Origin: Sinomicrobium sp.
GTDB lineage: Bacteria > Bacteroidota > Bacteroidia > Flavobacteriales > Flavobacteriaceae
Direction of reading: 5' to 3'
DNA: 64,000 nt
NCBI GenBank assembly: GCA_029266035.1
Contig: JAJUFH010000004.1
Coordinates: 1 to 64,000 of the forward strand
The notes beneath the pieces were generated by a model, which saw only the letters and a list, made by a program, of their open reading frames with translations, did no database searches and was not told the DNA's origin. Positions 28,642 through 37,630 of this stretch are shown in pieces. Within the stretch, counting starts at the first letter, position 1; every line of letters starts with the position of its first letter. The translations under genes were made by a program, and so were the position numbers.

Positions 28642-29808
28642 TTAAAAAATTCCTGTCAGCGCTTTGTTGTCAATGCCAATTTTACGGTAGTCAAAATCCA
28701 TTTTTTCTTGTAGCAGGGTGGCGTACACGCTTCGGAAATCTGTTTTGTATTTCAGATCGCCTTTTTCCAGGTCGGCCAGATCGGGGTTGTCGCCTATTAT
28801 CTTACCTCTGTTACTACCACCAATGATAAACATAGGTGCGGCGGTGCCGTGATCCGTCCCTTTTCCGTTGTCGTGAACTCTTCTTCCAAATTCAGAGAAG
28901 ATCACTATGGTGATGTTTTGTAGTAATCCCGAATGTTTAAGGTCTTTGTAAAAGCCGTACACGGCATCGTTTACTACCTTGAGTTGTCGAGAGTGTATTC
29001 CCAATTGATTGTTATGGGTGTCAAAGCCTCCCAAAGAGGTGTAGTAAACTTTGGTATTGAGATGACCCTTTATCAAACGCGCTATCCATTTCAGGTTTCT
29101 TCCGAGTTCCGTTTTGGGATATTCACCTGGGGTTATCTGCTTTTTTAGGGCTTGTTGTATCTCTTCCGAACCTTCTATGACAGAATTTGCTATTTTTCGG
29201 GCAAAGTCCAATTGAGGGGTATCGGAGAGTCGCGCTTGTTGTTCTTCACCGCCTTTGTATTTAAATTGATTCGGATTTTTTACGGTGATGAAATTGGGCT
29301 CCGCAGCCAAGAGTGCGAGATTGTCGGTTTGGTCCAAATTAATTCCCGCTGTGGGATCGTGATCCTTGCACTGCAAGTCGAGATATCTACCCAACCATCC
29401 CTCGCTGAGGTATTTGTCGGCCGACGAAGCGGTTTGCCAAATTTCCCTGCTCCTGAAATGAGATCGGTTGGGATGGGGGTATCCTACGTTCTGTATCACG
29501 GTGAGATCTCCTTGCTGCTGTATTTCGGCAAATCCTTTCAAAGACGGATGAAAGGCCATACCTCGGTATTTGCCGATTACCTCGCCTTTAGAAAGTCCAA
29601 TAGTCGGTCTCGCTTCGTGGTATAGAGGGTCGTCTATAGGAATATAAGTATTTAGTCCGTCATTGCCTCCGTTCAGTTGAATAAAGACTACAGATTGTTC
29701 TCCGGTAATCAGCTGTGATTGCTTACCGTAAGAAAAAAGAAAATCGGGAAGGAGGAGAGCTCCTCCGGTCAGCGTTCCGGTTACCGATAAAAAATTACGT
29801 CTGTTCAT
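28642..29808 (-). CDS. DUF1501 domain-containing protein
   Basis: 388 aa. Begins MNRRNFLSVTGTLTGGALLL, resembling a twin-arginine signal (NRRNFL) followed by a hydrophobic stretch. The DUF1501 core includes VVFIQLNGGNDGLNTYIP, GMAFHPSLKGFAEI, YHEARPTIGLSKGE, and FSEFGRRVHDNGKGTDHGTA, the alkaline-phosphatase/sulfatase-like metal site seen in this family. Function unknown. It directly follows DUF1800 (39 bp gap) and the two are almost always neighbours in genomes, suggesting one process. Confidence 0.9.
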   Translation of the reverse strand: MNRRNFLSVTGTLTGGALLLPDFLFSYGKQSQLITGEQSVVFIQLNGGNDGLNTYIPIDDPLYHEARPTIGLSKGEVIGKYRGMAFHPSLKGFAEIQQQGDLTVIQNVGYPHPNRSHFRSREIWQTASSADKYLSEGWLGRYLDLQCKDHDPTAGINLDQTDNLALLAAEPNFITVKNPNQFKYKGGEEQQARLSDTPQLDFARKIANSVIEGSEEIQQALKKQITPGEYPKTELGRNLKWIARLIKGHLNTKVYYTSLGGFDTHNNQLGIHSRQLKVVNDAVYGFYKDLKHSGLLQNITIVIFSEFGRRVHDNGKGTDHGTAAPMFIIGGSNRGKIIGDNPDLADLEKGDLKYKTDFRSVYATLLQEKMDFDYRKIGIDNKALTGIF

Positions 29809-29847
29809 TTTTTAAGTCTTTTAAATAATGATAGATGAACTACCGGC

Positions 29848-31230
29848 TCAGATCAACTGATATTCCGGGGTTTGAACTATATAGCGGAAAAGTCGAAGTA
29901 CGGCTTTATCGGCATTGTCTTTCTGCGGATCAAAATCGTAGGGGAGTATGCTTTCCATATCATTTTCTAAAGTATCGTCTACGCGAAACAATGTGCGGCT
30001 GGCAATATCTTCTATAATTTGTCTGCTGTTGCTTTTAGGGTTCCAGTTTAGCGCTATTTCAATCTGCTGTATTCCGTTTTGTTTGGGTGCACTCGGATTG
30101 TTGAGGTAATATTTACCCATACTCAGCGTATTGGCCATCTTGTTTCTCTGTATAAAGAGTTGTGAGGTGAGCCATGAATTGCCCCCTTCCCATCCCTTTA
30201 CATTGGGCTGGTTGAAAAGATCCATACCCTGTCTGGAGAGAAATGTGGCTATGGTGGTGTTGTCTACCTCCTCGGCATGGAGCTCGTCTACGAGTTGCAA
30301 CATATACACCAAAGGATCTTTTATCTTTCTTCCCGCATTGGGTTTGTCGTATTCTTCGGTAACTATTTTGGTAAAGAAAGGAGCTAATTCAAAATCCACA
30401 CTTTTCAGGTAATCGCCGTAGTATTTTATCAAGCTCTTTTCGGGGTCGTCATACACAAACCACTTCAGTATTTTTTCGGTGATAAAATAAGGAGTGTTTT
30501 GCTGTTCAAAGATAATATCTATCAAGTCGTCCAGTCGGAATACCCCGGTTTTACCGAGGTAGTTAATAGGCTGGTGGTATGCTATTTTTTTTCGGTAAAC
30601 TCCCATTCCATTATTTCCAAACCCCAATCCTGCAAGAGCCTTGGCTCCGTTTTTTATATCTTCCTCGCTGTAATGACCAATACCGAGCGTAAAGAGCTCC
30701 AACAGTTCCCTGCTGAGGTTCTCATTAAATTTCCCGTTTTTGTTGTTCTGGTTGTCCAGGTATTTTATCATGGCATTAGAACGCACAATCTGCTTGGTCA
30801 GTTCGCGGTAATTGCCAAAGGCGTTTTCTCTCAGAATGCGGTAATGCTCATATATCCAATAATTCTCCTGTACCTTTTTCCAGGAAGCCACAAAGTGATT
30901 GTGCCAAAAGCATGTCATTTTTTCCAGTAGAGGATGTTCGCTGTTCCGCATTCGGTTTACCCACCAGGATTTCATTTTGCGGAATGTCCTTCGGTTCTCT
31001 CTTCGGTACATTTGTCGCTCTTCCCTAGAGATCTCTCGGTACATCTTGTTGCGTTCCCTGCGCTCTGAAAGAGTCTTAGGTTCGTCGGAGAGAAAGTCGG
31101 GAAAGTCAACTTCAAAAGGAGCGCTATAAGTGTCTTGAAGAAAGCCTTCGATGCTCTTTTCTTTAATTTTTGCAGCCTGCTTGGTGCTAAACCCCAACCT
31201 CAATGCCCATAGGTGTTCTAATTGCATCAT
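29848..31230 (-). CDS. DUF1800 domain-containing protein
   Basis: 460 aa, mostly alpha-helical. DUF1800 signature: MTCFWHNHFVASWKKVQENYW near residue 110, LSRELLELFTLGIGHYSEEDI near 190, and GWEGGNSWLTSQLFIQR. No signal peptide is obvious. Function unknown; partner of DUF1501 in the same operon. The two together may handle a secreted or surface polysaccharide or protein substrate, but that is inference from co-occurrence only. Confidence 0.9.
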   Translation of the reverse strand: MMQLEHLWALRLGFSTKQAAKIKEKSIEGFLQDTYSAPFEVDFPDFLSDEPKTLSERRERNKMYREISREERQMYRRENRRTFRKMKSWWVNRMRNSEHPLLEKMTCFWHNHFVASWKKVQENYWIYEHYRILRENAFGNYRELTKQIVRSNAMIKYLDNQNNKNGKFNENLSRELLELFTLGIGHYSEEDIKNGAKALAGLGFGNNGMGVYRKKIAYHQPINYLGKTGVFRLDDLIDIIFEQQNTPYFITEKILKWFVYDDPEKSLIKYYGDYLKSVDFELAPFFTKIVTEEYDKPNAGRKIKDPLVYMLQLVDELHAEEVDNTTIATFLSRQGMDLFNQPNVKGWEGGNSWLTSQLFIQRNKMANTLSMGKYYLNNPSAPKQNGIQQIEIALNWNPKSNSRQIIEDIASRTLFRVDDTLENDMESILPYDFDPQKDNADKAVLRLFRYIVQTPEYQLI

Positions 31231-31306
31231 TTATAGAAGAATATGTTATTATAAATGTAAGCAAAAAATACTTTCGAAGCTACGGTAGATGCAATTTTTA
31301 TTAGCT

Positions 31307-31339
31307 AGGCCTGTTATATTTTTTTCATACAACAGGCCT
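31307..31339. terminator. Inverted repeat between DUF1800 and the M1 peptidase gene
   Basis: AGGCCTGTT (31307-31315) pairs with AACAGGCCT (31331-31339) around a T-rich loop, 15 bp after the M1 peptidase stop. The U-tract is inside the loop, not after the stem, so termination strength is uncertain. Confidence 0.5.
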
Positions 31340-31353
31340 TAATGTTGTGTCCC

Positions 31354-33311
31354 TTATAATTTCAGACTATTGTTACTTCTATCGGTATCAGGGAGTTGGT
31401 GTTGGGGGTCGATTACCACTTTTTTTATTTTTGAAACAGACGAAATGTCGATATTGACCTCTGCGCCTGTTTGCCATATTTCTACAGGAATGGTAAAAGA
31501 GTGTACTTTACCGTTGGATTCAGTGATTTTAAGCGGAACAGGCATAGCCATCTGATCTTTGTTCTCTAAGGTGAGTACAGCTCCCTTTTTGACGTCATTA
31601 TCTTTGTACGACACCTCAGTCACGGCCTGATCCAGTTGCCAGTTGTTCGCATACCATCCGTTCCAGAACCACGTCAGATCTTCTCCGCTACCGTTGTTCA
31701 TTGCGCGGAAGAAATCTTCCGGTTGTGGGTGTTTGTATGCCCAGTTTTTGATGTAGTATCTAAACGCGTAATCAAATTTGTCCTGTCCTAAGATAACTTC
31801 ACGCAACAATACCAGTCCGAAGGCCGATGAAGGTAGGCCATAGGGTGTACCAGTTCGCGCTTTTGTGCATCTGCCGGCGTGAGTAGGGTAGGGCCTCCTT
31901 TGGCGGCTTCGATTACGGGAATAATCTCATCTGCCGGATTGCCTTTTCCAGGGGCGTATTCTCCGTCCCGTTTCGGTGCAAATTCTCCGCCGTTAAAATC
32001 GTCGTGAGCGTAAATATCCATAAAGGTGTTAAAACCTTCATCCATAAAGGGATAACGCCTTTCATCCGATCCTACTATCATTGGGAACCAGCTGTGTCCG
32101 ATTTCGTGAGCGGCCAATAGAAACATCAAGTAGGGTTCTGCTTTATAGGTGTTAAATGCGAGACCTGGAAATTCCATCCCACCTACCGAACCACCTATGC
32201 CGGTAGCTGTGGCATAAGGGTATTCATACCATTTGTTTGAAAAATTTTCAACGGCTCCCTTCAACATTTCGGTAGAGCGAGCCCAGGCTCTTCCTTGTTC
32301 GGTACCTTCAACGGGATATGCAGATTGTGCTAGGGCAGTATTTCCACTGGGAAGCTCTATTTTGGCCGCGTCCCATATAAATGCTTTCGACATTCCCCAA
32401 GCAACATCCCTGGTGTTGTCCATCTTAAAGTGCCAGGTTACCATACCGTTTTTGGCAGTAGTTACCGGCTGTTTTAATTCAGATGCTTTGCGAATCATTA
32501 CGGTTTTAGCCGAATTTTCTGCCTGTTCGAGGCGTTTTAGGGTTTTGGCCGAAAGAATATCGTTTTTATTGACCAATGTACCCGATCCAACCACTAGCTC
32601 TCCGGCCGGAACCGTAATACTGTAATCGATATTGCCGTAATCGAGATACATTTCACCACCACCTATAAAAGGCAGCGTATTCCACCCGCGGTAGTCGTCG
32701 TACACACACATACGCGGATACCAATAGGAGAACTCGTACACTCTTCCGTTTTTGGTGTCCATATAGCCTGAACGTCCGCCGCCGCCTTTGGATTGTAGTA
32801 TATAGCTGTAGTTTATTTTCAATTGAGCTTTTTGTCCCGACGCTATAATTTCGTCCCCTAGACGTATCTGCATACGAGTTCCGTCGATTACATAGTTAGC
32901 GGGTTGCCACGAAGCGTTTTTCAGGATTAGGACTTCTGAAATGGTGTATCCTTTAGTGGTATCTGTGGCAATGCCCGGTTGACGAAGTTGTTTGACCCTG
33001 GAGTTGCTGTTTAGAATATTCTGATCTAGTTGAAGCCACAGCTGTTGTAGTTCGTCGGGGCTGTTGTTGGTGTAATCGATCTGTACGCTGCCGTCGAGTT
33101 TTAATGTTTCAGTGTCGAATGTAGCCTGTACCTTATAATCTGCCCGATTTTGCCAGTAAGCGTTTCCCGGTTTGCCACTTGCACTGCGAATAGCATCGCC
33201 TTTGTGGTTGTAAAAATTGTCTGAAAAAAGTTTAGAAGGCTTGTATTGTGCATTAGTTGAAAAATACGAGCAGCACAATACCGCCAAGCATACATATTGA
33301 AGTAGTTTCAT
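31354..33311 (-). pseudogene. M1-family aminopeptidase with a one-base frameshift
   Basis: Two frames cover one gene. The 507-aa N-terminal part has a signal peptide, an M1 zinc motif HEIGHSW (His402, Glu403, His406) and third ligand Glu425 (HExxH-x18-E). It ends after RELVHPMAY in unrelated residues. The 3' frame resumes as [20 protein letters not shown] and runs to the C-terminal SNNSLKL. The span is 1958 nt, two more than a multiple of three, so one missing base near 31831-31837 explains the break; repaired, the protein is 652 aa. It would hydrolyse N-terminal peptide bonds in the periplasm. Either the gene is truly broken or the assembly lost a base. Confidence 0.83.
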
Positions 33312-33548
33312 GGTATTTGGTATTGGATTTGTAGGCCCGAATTTATAGTTTTTTTAAATTTTTTTCCTGTTTTTTTACAATAAATCGAAAAAGAAAGACC
33401 TGAATACTTTTTGTAGCTCAATTCTTTTGACAGGTATTGATCTCCATGAGGAACAAATTCAAATTTCCCAGAATGTATTTGCAAAAAACGGTTGTCACAT
33501 ATTGATTTTTACTAACTTGTGGGGGAGTTTTTGTGAAAGCACTCGATA

Positions 33549-33896
33549 ATGAAAAGAACTAAGGAAAATAGTGAACACTATATCTGGGGCGATAATTGTA
33601 GTGGATGGCATTTGTTAAAATCTAAAAGCTTGAGCGTTATCGAAGAGATGATGCCTCCAAAGACACAGGAGAAAAAACACTATCACAGCAATGCGCAACA
33701 ATTTTTTAGAATATTGAAAGGAAAGGCGACTTTTGAAATTGAGGATGCAACAATAGAGGTAGAGAGCGGAGCGGGAATACATATTCCACCTAATGTAAAA
33801 CACAGAATACGGAACGATCAGACGGAAAATTTGGAGTTTATAGTGATTTCAGAACCGACAACCCGTGGAGACCGATTTGACCAAGCGGAGGAATGA
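33549..33896 (+). CDS. Small cupin-domain protein
   Basis: 115 aa, a single cupin barrel. Metal-site residues HYHSNAQQFFRILKGKATFE (H-x-H near 41-43) and the second motif IPPNVKHRIRNDQTENLEFI (His) are both present. Small free-standing cupins bind metals or small molecules; no substrate can be assigned. It stands alone between the M1 gene and a lipoprotein gene. Confidence 0.8.
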   Translation: MKRTKENSEHYIWGDNCSGWHLLKSKSLSVIEEMMPPKTQEKKHYHSNAQQFFRILKGKATFEIEDATIEVESGAGIHIPPNVKHRIRNDQTENLEFIVISEPTTRGDRFDQAEE

Positions 33897-33960
33897 AGAG
33901 CAATAAATATCAAAGGATATTACAGATTTATAAAGAGATGAATTAAAAAAACAATCCAGT

Positions 33961-34443
33961 ATGAAAAAAATTATTTTACCTATAGTAGCATTGGCTATTG
34001 TTTCCTGCCAGAACACTACAAAACAAAATAAAGAGCAACAACAGTCAGAGCAAGAGCATTCTACCGAGCCGGAGATGAAGATTATGATTCCTCAATCCAA
34101 TTGCCTCGAAGCAGTATCCGGCAAAGACAGTATTTGGTTGAAGATAGAAGTGTTTCCCAATGTAGCCATAGGAAGCTTGAATTACAACTTTTTTGAAAAA
34201 GACGACTCACAAGGCACTTTGGAAGGCGAGATTGTAGATCAGACCTTTTATGCCGACTACACCTATGTGTCGGAAGGAGTACAATCGGTACGAGAAGTCG
34301 CTTTCTTATTGAAAGACAGCACCGCCACAGAAGGTTATGGCGAAATGGTAGAAAAAGACGGAAAAATGGTGTTTAAAGACCGATCAAAAATCGATTTTTC
34401 TAAAGGGTTAGAGTTTAGTCCGGTAGATTGTGTGGAGCGATAA
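33961..34443 (+). CDS. Hypothetical lipoprotein
   Basis: 160 aa. Signal peptide with lipobox AIVSC near residue 16, then an acidic/Gln-rich linker and a beta-rich domain with one further Cys pair (NCLEAVSG... FSPVDC) that could form a disulfide. I do not recognise a family. Starts 61 bp after the cupin on the same strand. Confidence 0.7.
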   Translation: MKKIILPIVALAIVSCQNTTKQNKEQQQSEQEHSTEPEMKIMIPQSNCLEAVSGKDSIWLKIEVFPNVAIGSLNYNFFEKDDSQGTLEGEIVDQTFYADYTYVSEGVQSVREVAFLLKDSTATEGYGEMVEKDGKMVFKDRSKIDFSKGLEFSPVDCVER

Positions 34444-34710
34444 GGAGATGTTTCGTGTCGAAATCCTTCACTTTTTCATGCCTAAATTTTAGAAAGATTA
34501 GGGAGTATTTGAAATTAGTAAATTGAAAAAAAATAACGTATGAAGTTTTATTTTTTCTTCCTTTAATTCTGGATGAATATTCTCAGACTTTTGTAAATAA
34601 GCAAAAGAACGAATATATTAGAGCTAATTTATTTATAAAAAATAAAAATTTATTGTTTTTCAATAAATAATTATTGATATTTGCTTTGTGTATTAGTAAA
34701 ACATAAGCAA

Positions 34711-35238
34711 ATGACAACAACAAATTCAACCGTACTAAGAGTGATGAATGTCCTTTTTTGGATTGTATTCATCGGGTTTTGTATCAAGACAGTTGCTATA
34801 CTGATCTCATTTTTAATCAGCCTCTTTGTGAATTCGGAAGGGGCGGCAAATTTGTATATGGGGTACGATATGTCGGAGCTGTACTCCTACAGCAAGCAGT
34901 ATTACATTTTTACTGTTTCCTTACTTCTTGTATTAAATGGATTAAAGACGTATATCGCCTATTGTGTGGTGAAGTTTTTCATGAAATTCAATTTGTCCAA
35001 ACCGTTTAACCACGAACTCACAGATTTGTTTTTAAGCATTAGCCATATCTCATTAGGGCTATGTGTACTGGCATTGATAGCTGCGTTGTATTGCAAGTGG
35101 ATTTTAAAGAAAGGCATAGCTGTTCCGATTGATTTTGACGGCGGTGAGATCTTGTTCTTTGCAGGTATTATTTACATATTGGCCCTCGTTTTTAAAAAAG
35201 GAGCAGATTTGCAAACGGAAAGTGATTTAACGGTATAG
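34711..35238 (+). CDS. DUF2975 membrane protein
   Basis: 175 aa from the ATG at 34711; the frame extends to a TTG at 34681. Four membrane segments: about 8-32, 60-82, 105-128 and 147-163, matching DUF2975 (SELYSYSKQYYIFTVSLLLVLNG-type second helix region). Always found next to a small HTH protein, as here, with only 3 bp between them. Function unknown; the pair looks like a membrane sensor with its regulator. Confidence 0.82.
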   Translation: MTTTNSTVLRVMNVLFWIVFIGFCIKTVAILISFLISLFVNSEGAANLYMGYDMSELYSYSKQYYIFTVSLLLVLNGLKTYIAYCVVKFFMKFNLSKPFNHELTDLFLSISHISLGLCVLALIAALYCKWILKKGIAVPIDFDGGEILFFAGIIYILALVFKKGADLQTESDLTV

Positions 35239-35241
35239 GTT

Positions 35242-35460
35242 ATGGCAATTGTTGTGAATTTAGATGTGGTGATGGCCAAGCGTAAAATGTCTTTAAACGA
35301 ACTTTCCGATAGGGTAGGGCTGACGCTGTCTAATCTTTCGATACTGAAAACAGGAAAGGCAAAAGCGATCAGATTTACTACCTTGGAGGCCATTTGCAAT
35401 GCTCTGGATTGTCAGCCAGGAGATATCTTAGAGTATGTAGAGGACGAAAACTGTATTTAA
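35242..35460 (+). CDS. XRE-family HTH regulator (YozG/Cro-type)
   Basis: 72 aa, almost entirely a helix-turn-helix domain: DVVMAKRKMSLNELSDRVGL, LSILKTGKAKAIRFTTLEAI and the LDCQPGDILEYVE end characteristic of the DUF2975-associated regulators. It probably binds DNA and controls the DUF2975 gene. Confidence 0.88.
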   Translation: MAIVVNLDVVMAKRKMSLNELSDRVGLTLSNLSILKTGKAKAIRFTTLEAICNALDCQPGDILEYVEDENCI

Positions 35461-35470
35461 AAAAATACAT

Positions 35471-35478
35471 TAACTTTG
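35471..35478 (+). promoter_or_regulatory. -7 promoter element for the 201-aa membrane protein gene
   Basis: TAACTTTG, exact TAnnTTTG match, 30 bp before the ATG at 35508 and just after the XRE stop. Confidence 0.4.
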
Positions 35479-35507
35479 TTATATATGTAACTCAAATATT
35501 TATTTTA

Positions 35508-36113
35508 ATGATGAAAACTATAGCTACCCCCATTAAGCTTTTGCTCGGCATTCTTATTGTGTTGAATATAGCTCTGTTGTCTGTTGTTTCATACCTTTTG
35601 ATGAATCGAAATTCTGACGGTCTCATGGCGGTGGAGCGGATAAATATCAAAGACAGCACCGGGAATAGTCGAGTAGTGATTTCGAATGAAGATCTGATGC
35701 CGCCACCTATTTTGGGAGGTAAAACCTTGAAGCGGATAGTTAATCCTGCCGGACTTGTTTTTTACGACCGTTTTGGTAACGAACGCGGTGGTATCGCTGT
35801 TACCGATAACGAAGAGACTAACTTTCACGCTCTTGCATTCGACTACGATAATGCAGATGCTATAGGTTTGGTGGCACAAGACAATAAAAACGACGATTAT
35901 TTTCGCGCCGGACTGATAATCAACGACAAAAAGTCGTCTGGAAAGGTAGGAGATAATACCAGCCGGATAGACCTGATGACAGAAAATGGCAATGCTGCAT
36001 TGGTGATTAAGGATCCGAATTCGATACCTCGAATCGTGCTGAAAGTGGATAGCATAGGTAACCCGTATATTCGGATTTTTGACGAAAACGGAAACCCTAC
36101 ATGGCAGCAGTAA
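35508..36113 (+). CDS. Single-pass membrane protein with repeated NxxGxxRxxIS-type segments
   Basis: 201 aa from the ATG at 35508 (a second ATG follows at 35511). One N-terminal membrane segment (about 9-32), then an extracytoplasmic part of short beta repeats: INIKDSTGNSRVVIS, GLVFYDRFGNERGGIAV, and LKVDSIGNPYIRIFDENGNP. Proteins with this AGL(I/V)FY...G-E-GG-type layout occur across Bacteroidota without an assigned function. Own promoter at 35471. Confidence 0.78.
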   Translation: MMKTIATPIKLLLGILIVLNIALLSVVSYLLMNRNSDGLMAVERINIKDSTGNSRVVISNEDLMPPPILGGKTLKRIVNPAGLVFYDRFGNERGGIAVTDNEETNFHALAFDYDNADAIGLVAQDNKNDDYFRAGLIINDKKSSGKVGDNTSRIDLMTENGNAALVIKDPNSIPRIVLKVDSIGNPYIRIFDENGNPTWQQ

Positions 36114-36386
36114 ACTCACTAGCTGTATTGTAACAAAACACCATCTCTTATTTCGTTGAAAACATTTCTAATTCTTCTGATTACCAACTGGAAGGTTTAT
36201 TAGAATATGTAAAAGACCAAGAGAGAAATAGTACTAACCTTTAGAAATTAAGTGATTAAGAGGTAGCTCTATACGGTTCAAGAGGCAGTGATGGTGAGGT
36301 AATGGTGACAACAAAATAAAAATGGTTTAGAGTTTAGATCTGCATTTTTGACGGTTGAGGTACTTTTTTACCTGTTGAGCAATGGG

Positions 36387-37409
36387 TTATTTCAAACATG
36401 GCAAATCGGCAGTTTTGTGCTCACATTGAATGTTTTTTGGGGCATAACCGTAAAAGGATTTAAAGGCAGCTGAAAACTGTACCAGTCCGTTATACCCCGA
36501 CAGATAAGCAATTTCTGTGATACTGTGATCTCCTTTTTCAAGGAGGTGCATGGCGTGCTTCATCTTTAAGAGGATGACATATCTTTTTACGGTTATCCCG
36601 TAACAGGCTTTAAACCCCTTTTTGAGTTTGAATTCATTGAGGTTTACCTGTTTGGAAAGTTCGGTGAGACCTGGAGCATTCCTGAAGTGGTTTTCCAGGA
36701 AACTTTTGGCTTCTTGTATTCGGGAGATGTCGTAAGGGCTGAGCCCTGCGATCTTTTGCCGGTTGTGATTCTGATACATTTCCAATTGTATGAGCAACAG
36801 AGCCTGTATCTTATTTTCGAGATACCACTTTTGTAATTCTCCTTTTTGACGACAGTGTTTTATATCGTAAATGAGTTCGTGAATAAAAGGGGTGAATGGA
36901 AGTAGTGTGGCAGACAACCTGTGGATACCATGAGTTTCAGTACTCCGGAGAAATTCCTGGTGTAAGGTACTTTCCTGAGGAAGAAGCCTGTGATAAAAAT
37001 CCTTCGACATCACAATCGTGAAATAGTCTATGGGCGAACCGGCTTCTACATGATAGCTGGCCTTAAAATCTGAAGCATAAGTGAGGTTGTGTGTCAGGTT
37101 TTTGTATGTAATTACTCTTTTTAGAGGGGTTATAGTTACTGTAGAGGCTGTGTTAAATAAAAACTCCATGACGACACAATCGCCTTCCACCTCAAACTCA
37201 TCGGTCACAGGCCGGGAAAATGTCATTTGAACATCCAGTAATAGAATCCCAGAGGCCCATAATTCTTTGCATTTCAGGAGGTCAATACCCTTCATGCCGA
37301 TCATATTGAGATTGCTTTCCTTGAAAGGGTGTACATTATCATGTGTATTTCCTATTTCCTTTTGAATATAAAATTTTTCGAATTCGGTAAGTCTTGCCGA
37401 GATCTTCAT
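36387..37409 (-). CDS. AraC-family regulator, PchR-like
   Basis: 340 aa. The C-terminal two-HTH AraC domain spans about residues 233-330 (PGLTELSKQVNLNEFKLKKGF, SITEIAYLSGYNGLVQFSAAF, FYGYAPKN). The LNEFKLKKGFKACYG part is typical of PchR-type regulators that control siderophore receptor genes. Its N-terminal effector region is unassigned. It is divergent from a TonB receptor, with an iron-box-like palindrome and -7 element between, so it likely activates that receptor in response to the siderophore or iron status. Confidence 0.88.
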   Translation of the reverse strand: MKISARLTEFEKFYIQKEIGNTHDNVHPFKESNLNMIGMKGIDLLKCKELWASGILLLDVQMTFSRPVTDEFEVEGDCVVMEFLFNTASTVTITPLKRVITYKNLTHNLTYASDFKASYHVEAGSPIDYFTIVMSKDFYHRLLPQESTLHQEFLRSTETHGIHRLSATLLPFTPFIHELIYDIKHCRQKGELQKWYLENKIQALLLIQLEMYQNHNRQKIAGLSPYDISRIQEAKSFLENHFRNAPGLTELSKQVNLNEFKLKKGFKACYGITVKRYVILLKMKHAMHLLEKGDHSITEIAYLSGYNGLVQFSAAFKSFYGYAPKNIQCEHKTADLPCLK

Positions 37410-37475
37410 GTTGTAAAAATCCGTTTATATTAAAAAATTATCCACTTTTCATAAATCCAATCGGAACCTGCCACT

Positions 37476-37513
37476 TACATTTGCATTCGATTTTATTTAA
37501 ATTAAGTCTAAAT
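37476..37513 (+). promoter_or_regulatory. -7 element and DtxR/iron-box-like palindrome before the TonB receptor
   Basis: TACATTTG (37476-37483) is an exact TAnnTTTG box. Twelve bases on, ATTTAAATTAAGTCTAAAT (37495-37513) is a 19-bp near-palindrome, resembling the ATTTAGA...TCTAAAT operator of DtxR/MntR-type iron or manganese repressors in Bacteroidota. The placement over the likely transcription start fits repression. Confidence 0.5.
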
Positions 37514-37630
37514 TAATAAAAATAAATACACCCTGAAGGGATTATTTTCCGGATTTTTTCTGTTTCGGGGGTATCGAATACCGGATAAAAGGGTATCCGC
37601 TTGTATTTGAATAGAATAGAAAGCAATGAG

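Noticed and set aside
36134-36244. 37-codon plus-strand open stretch reading QNTISYFVENISNSSDYQ onward
   Set aside because: Starts right after a stop, has no start codon, no recognised family and no neighbour in the same role. Could be a remnant but not supported.
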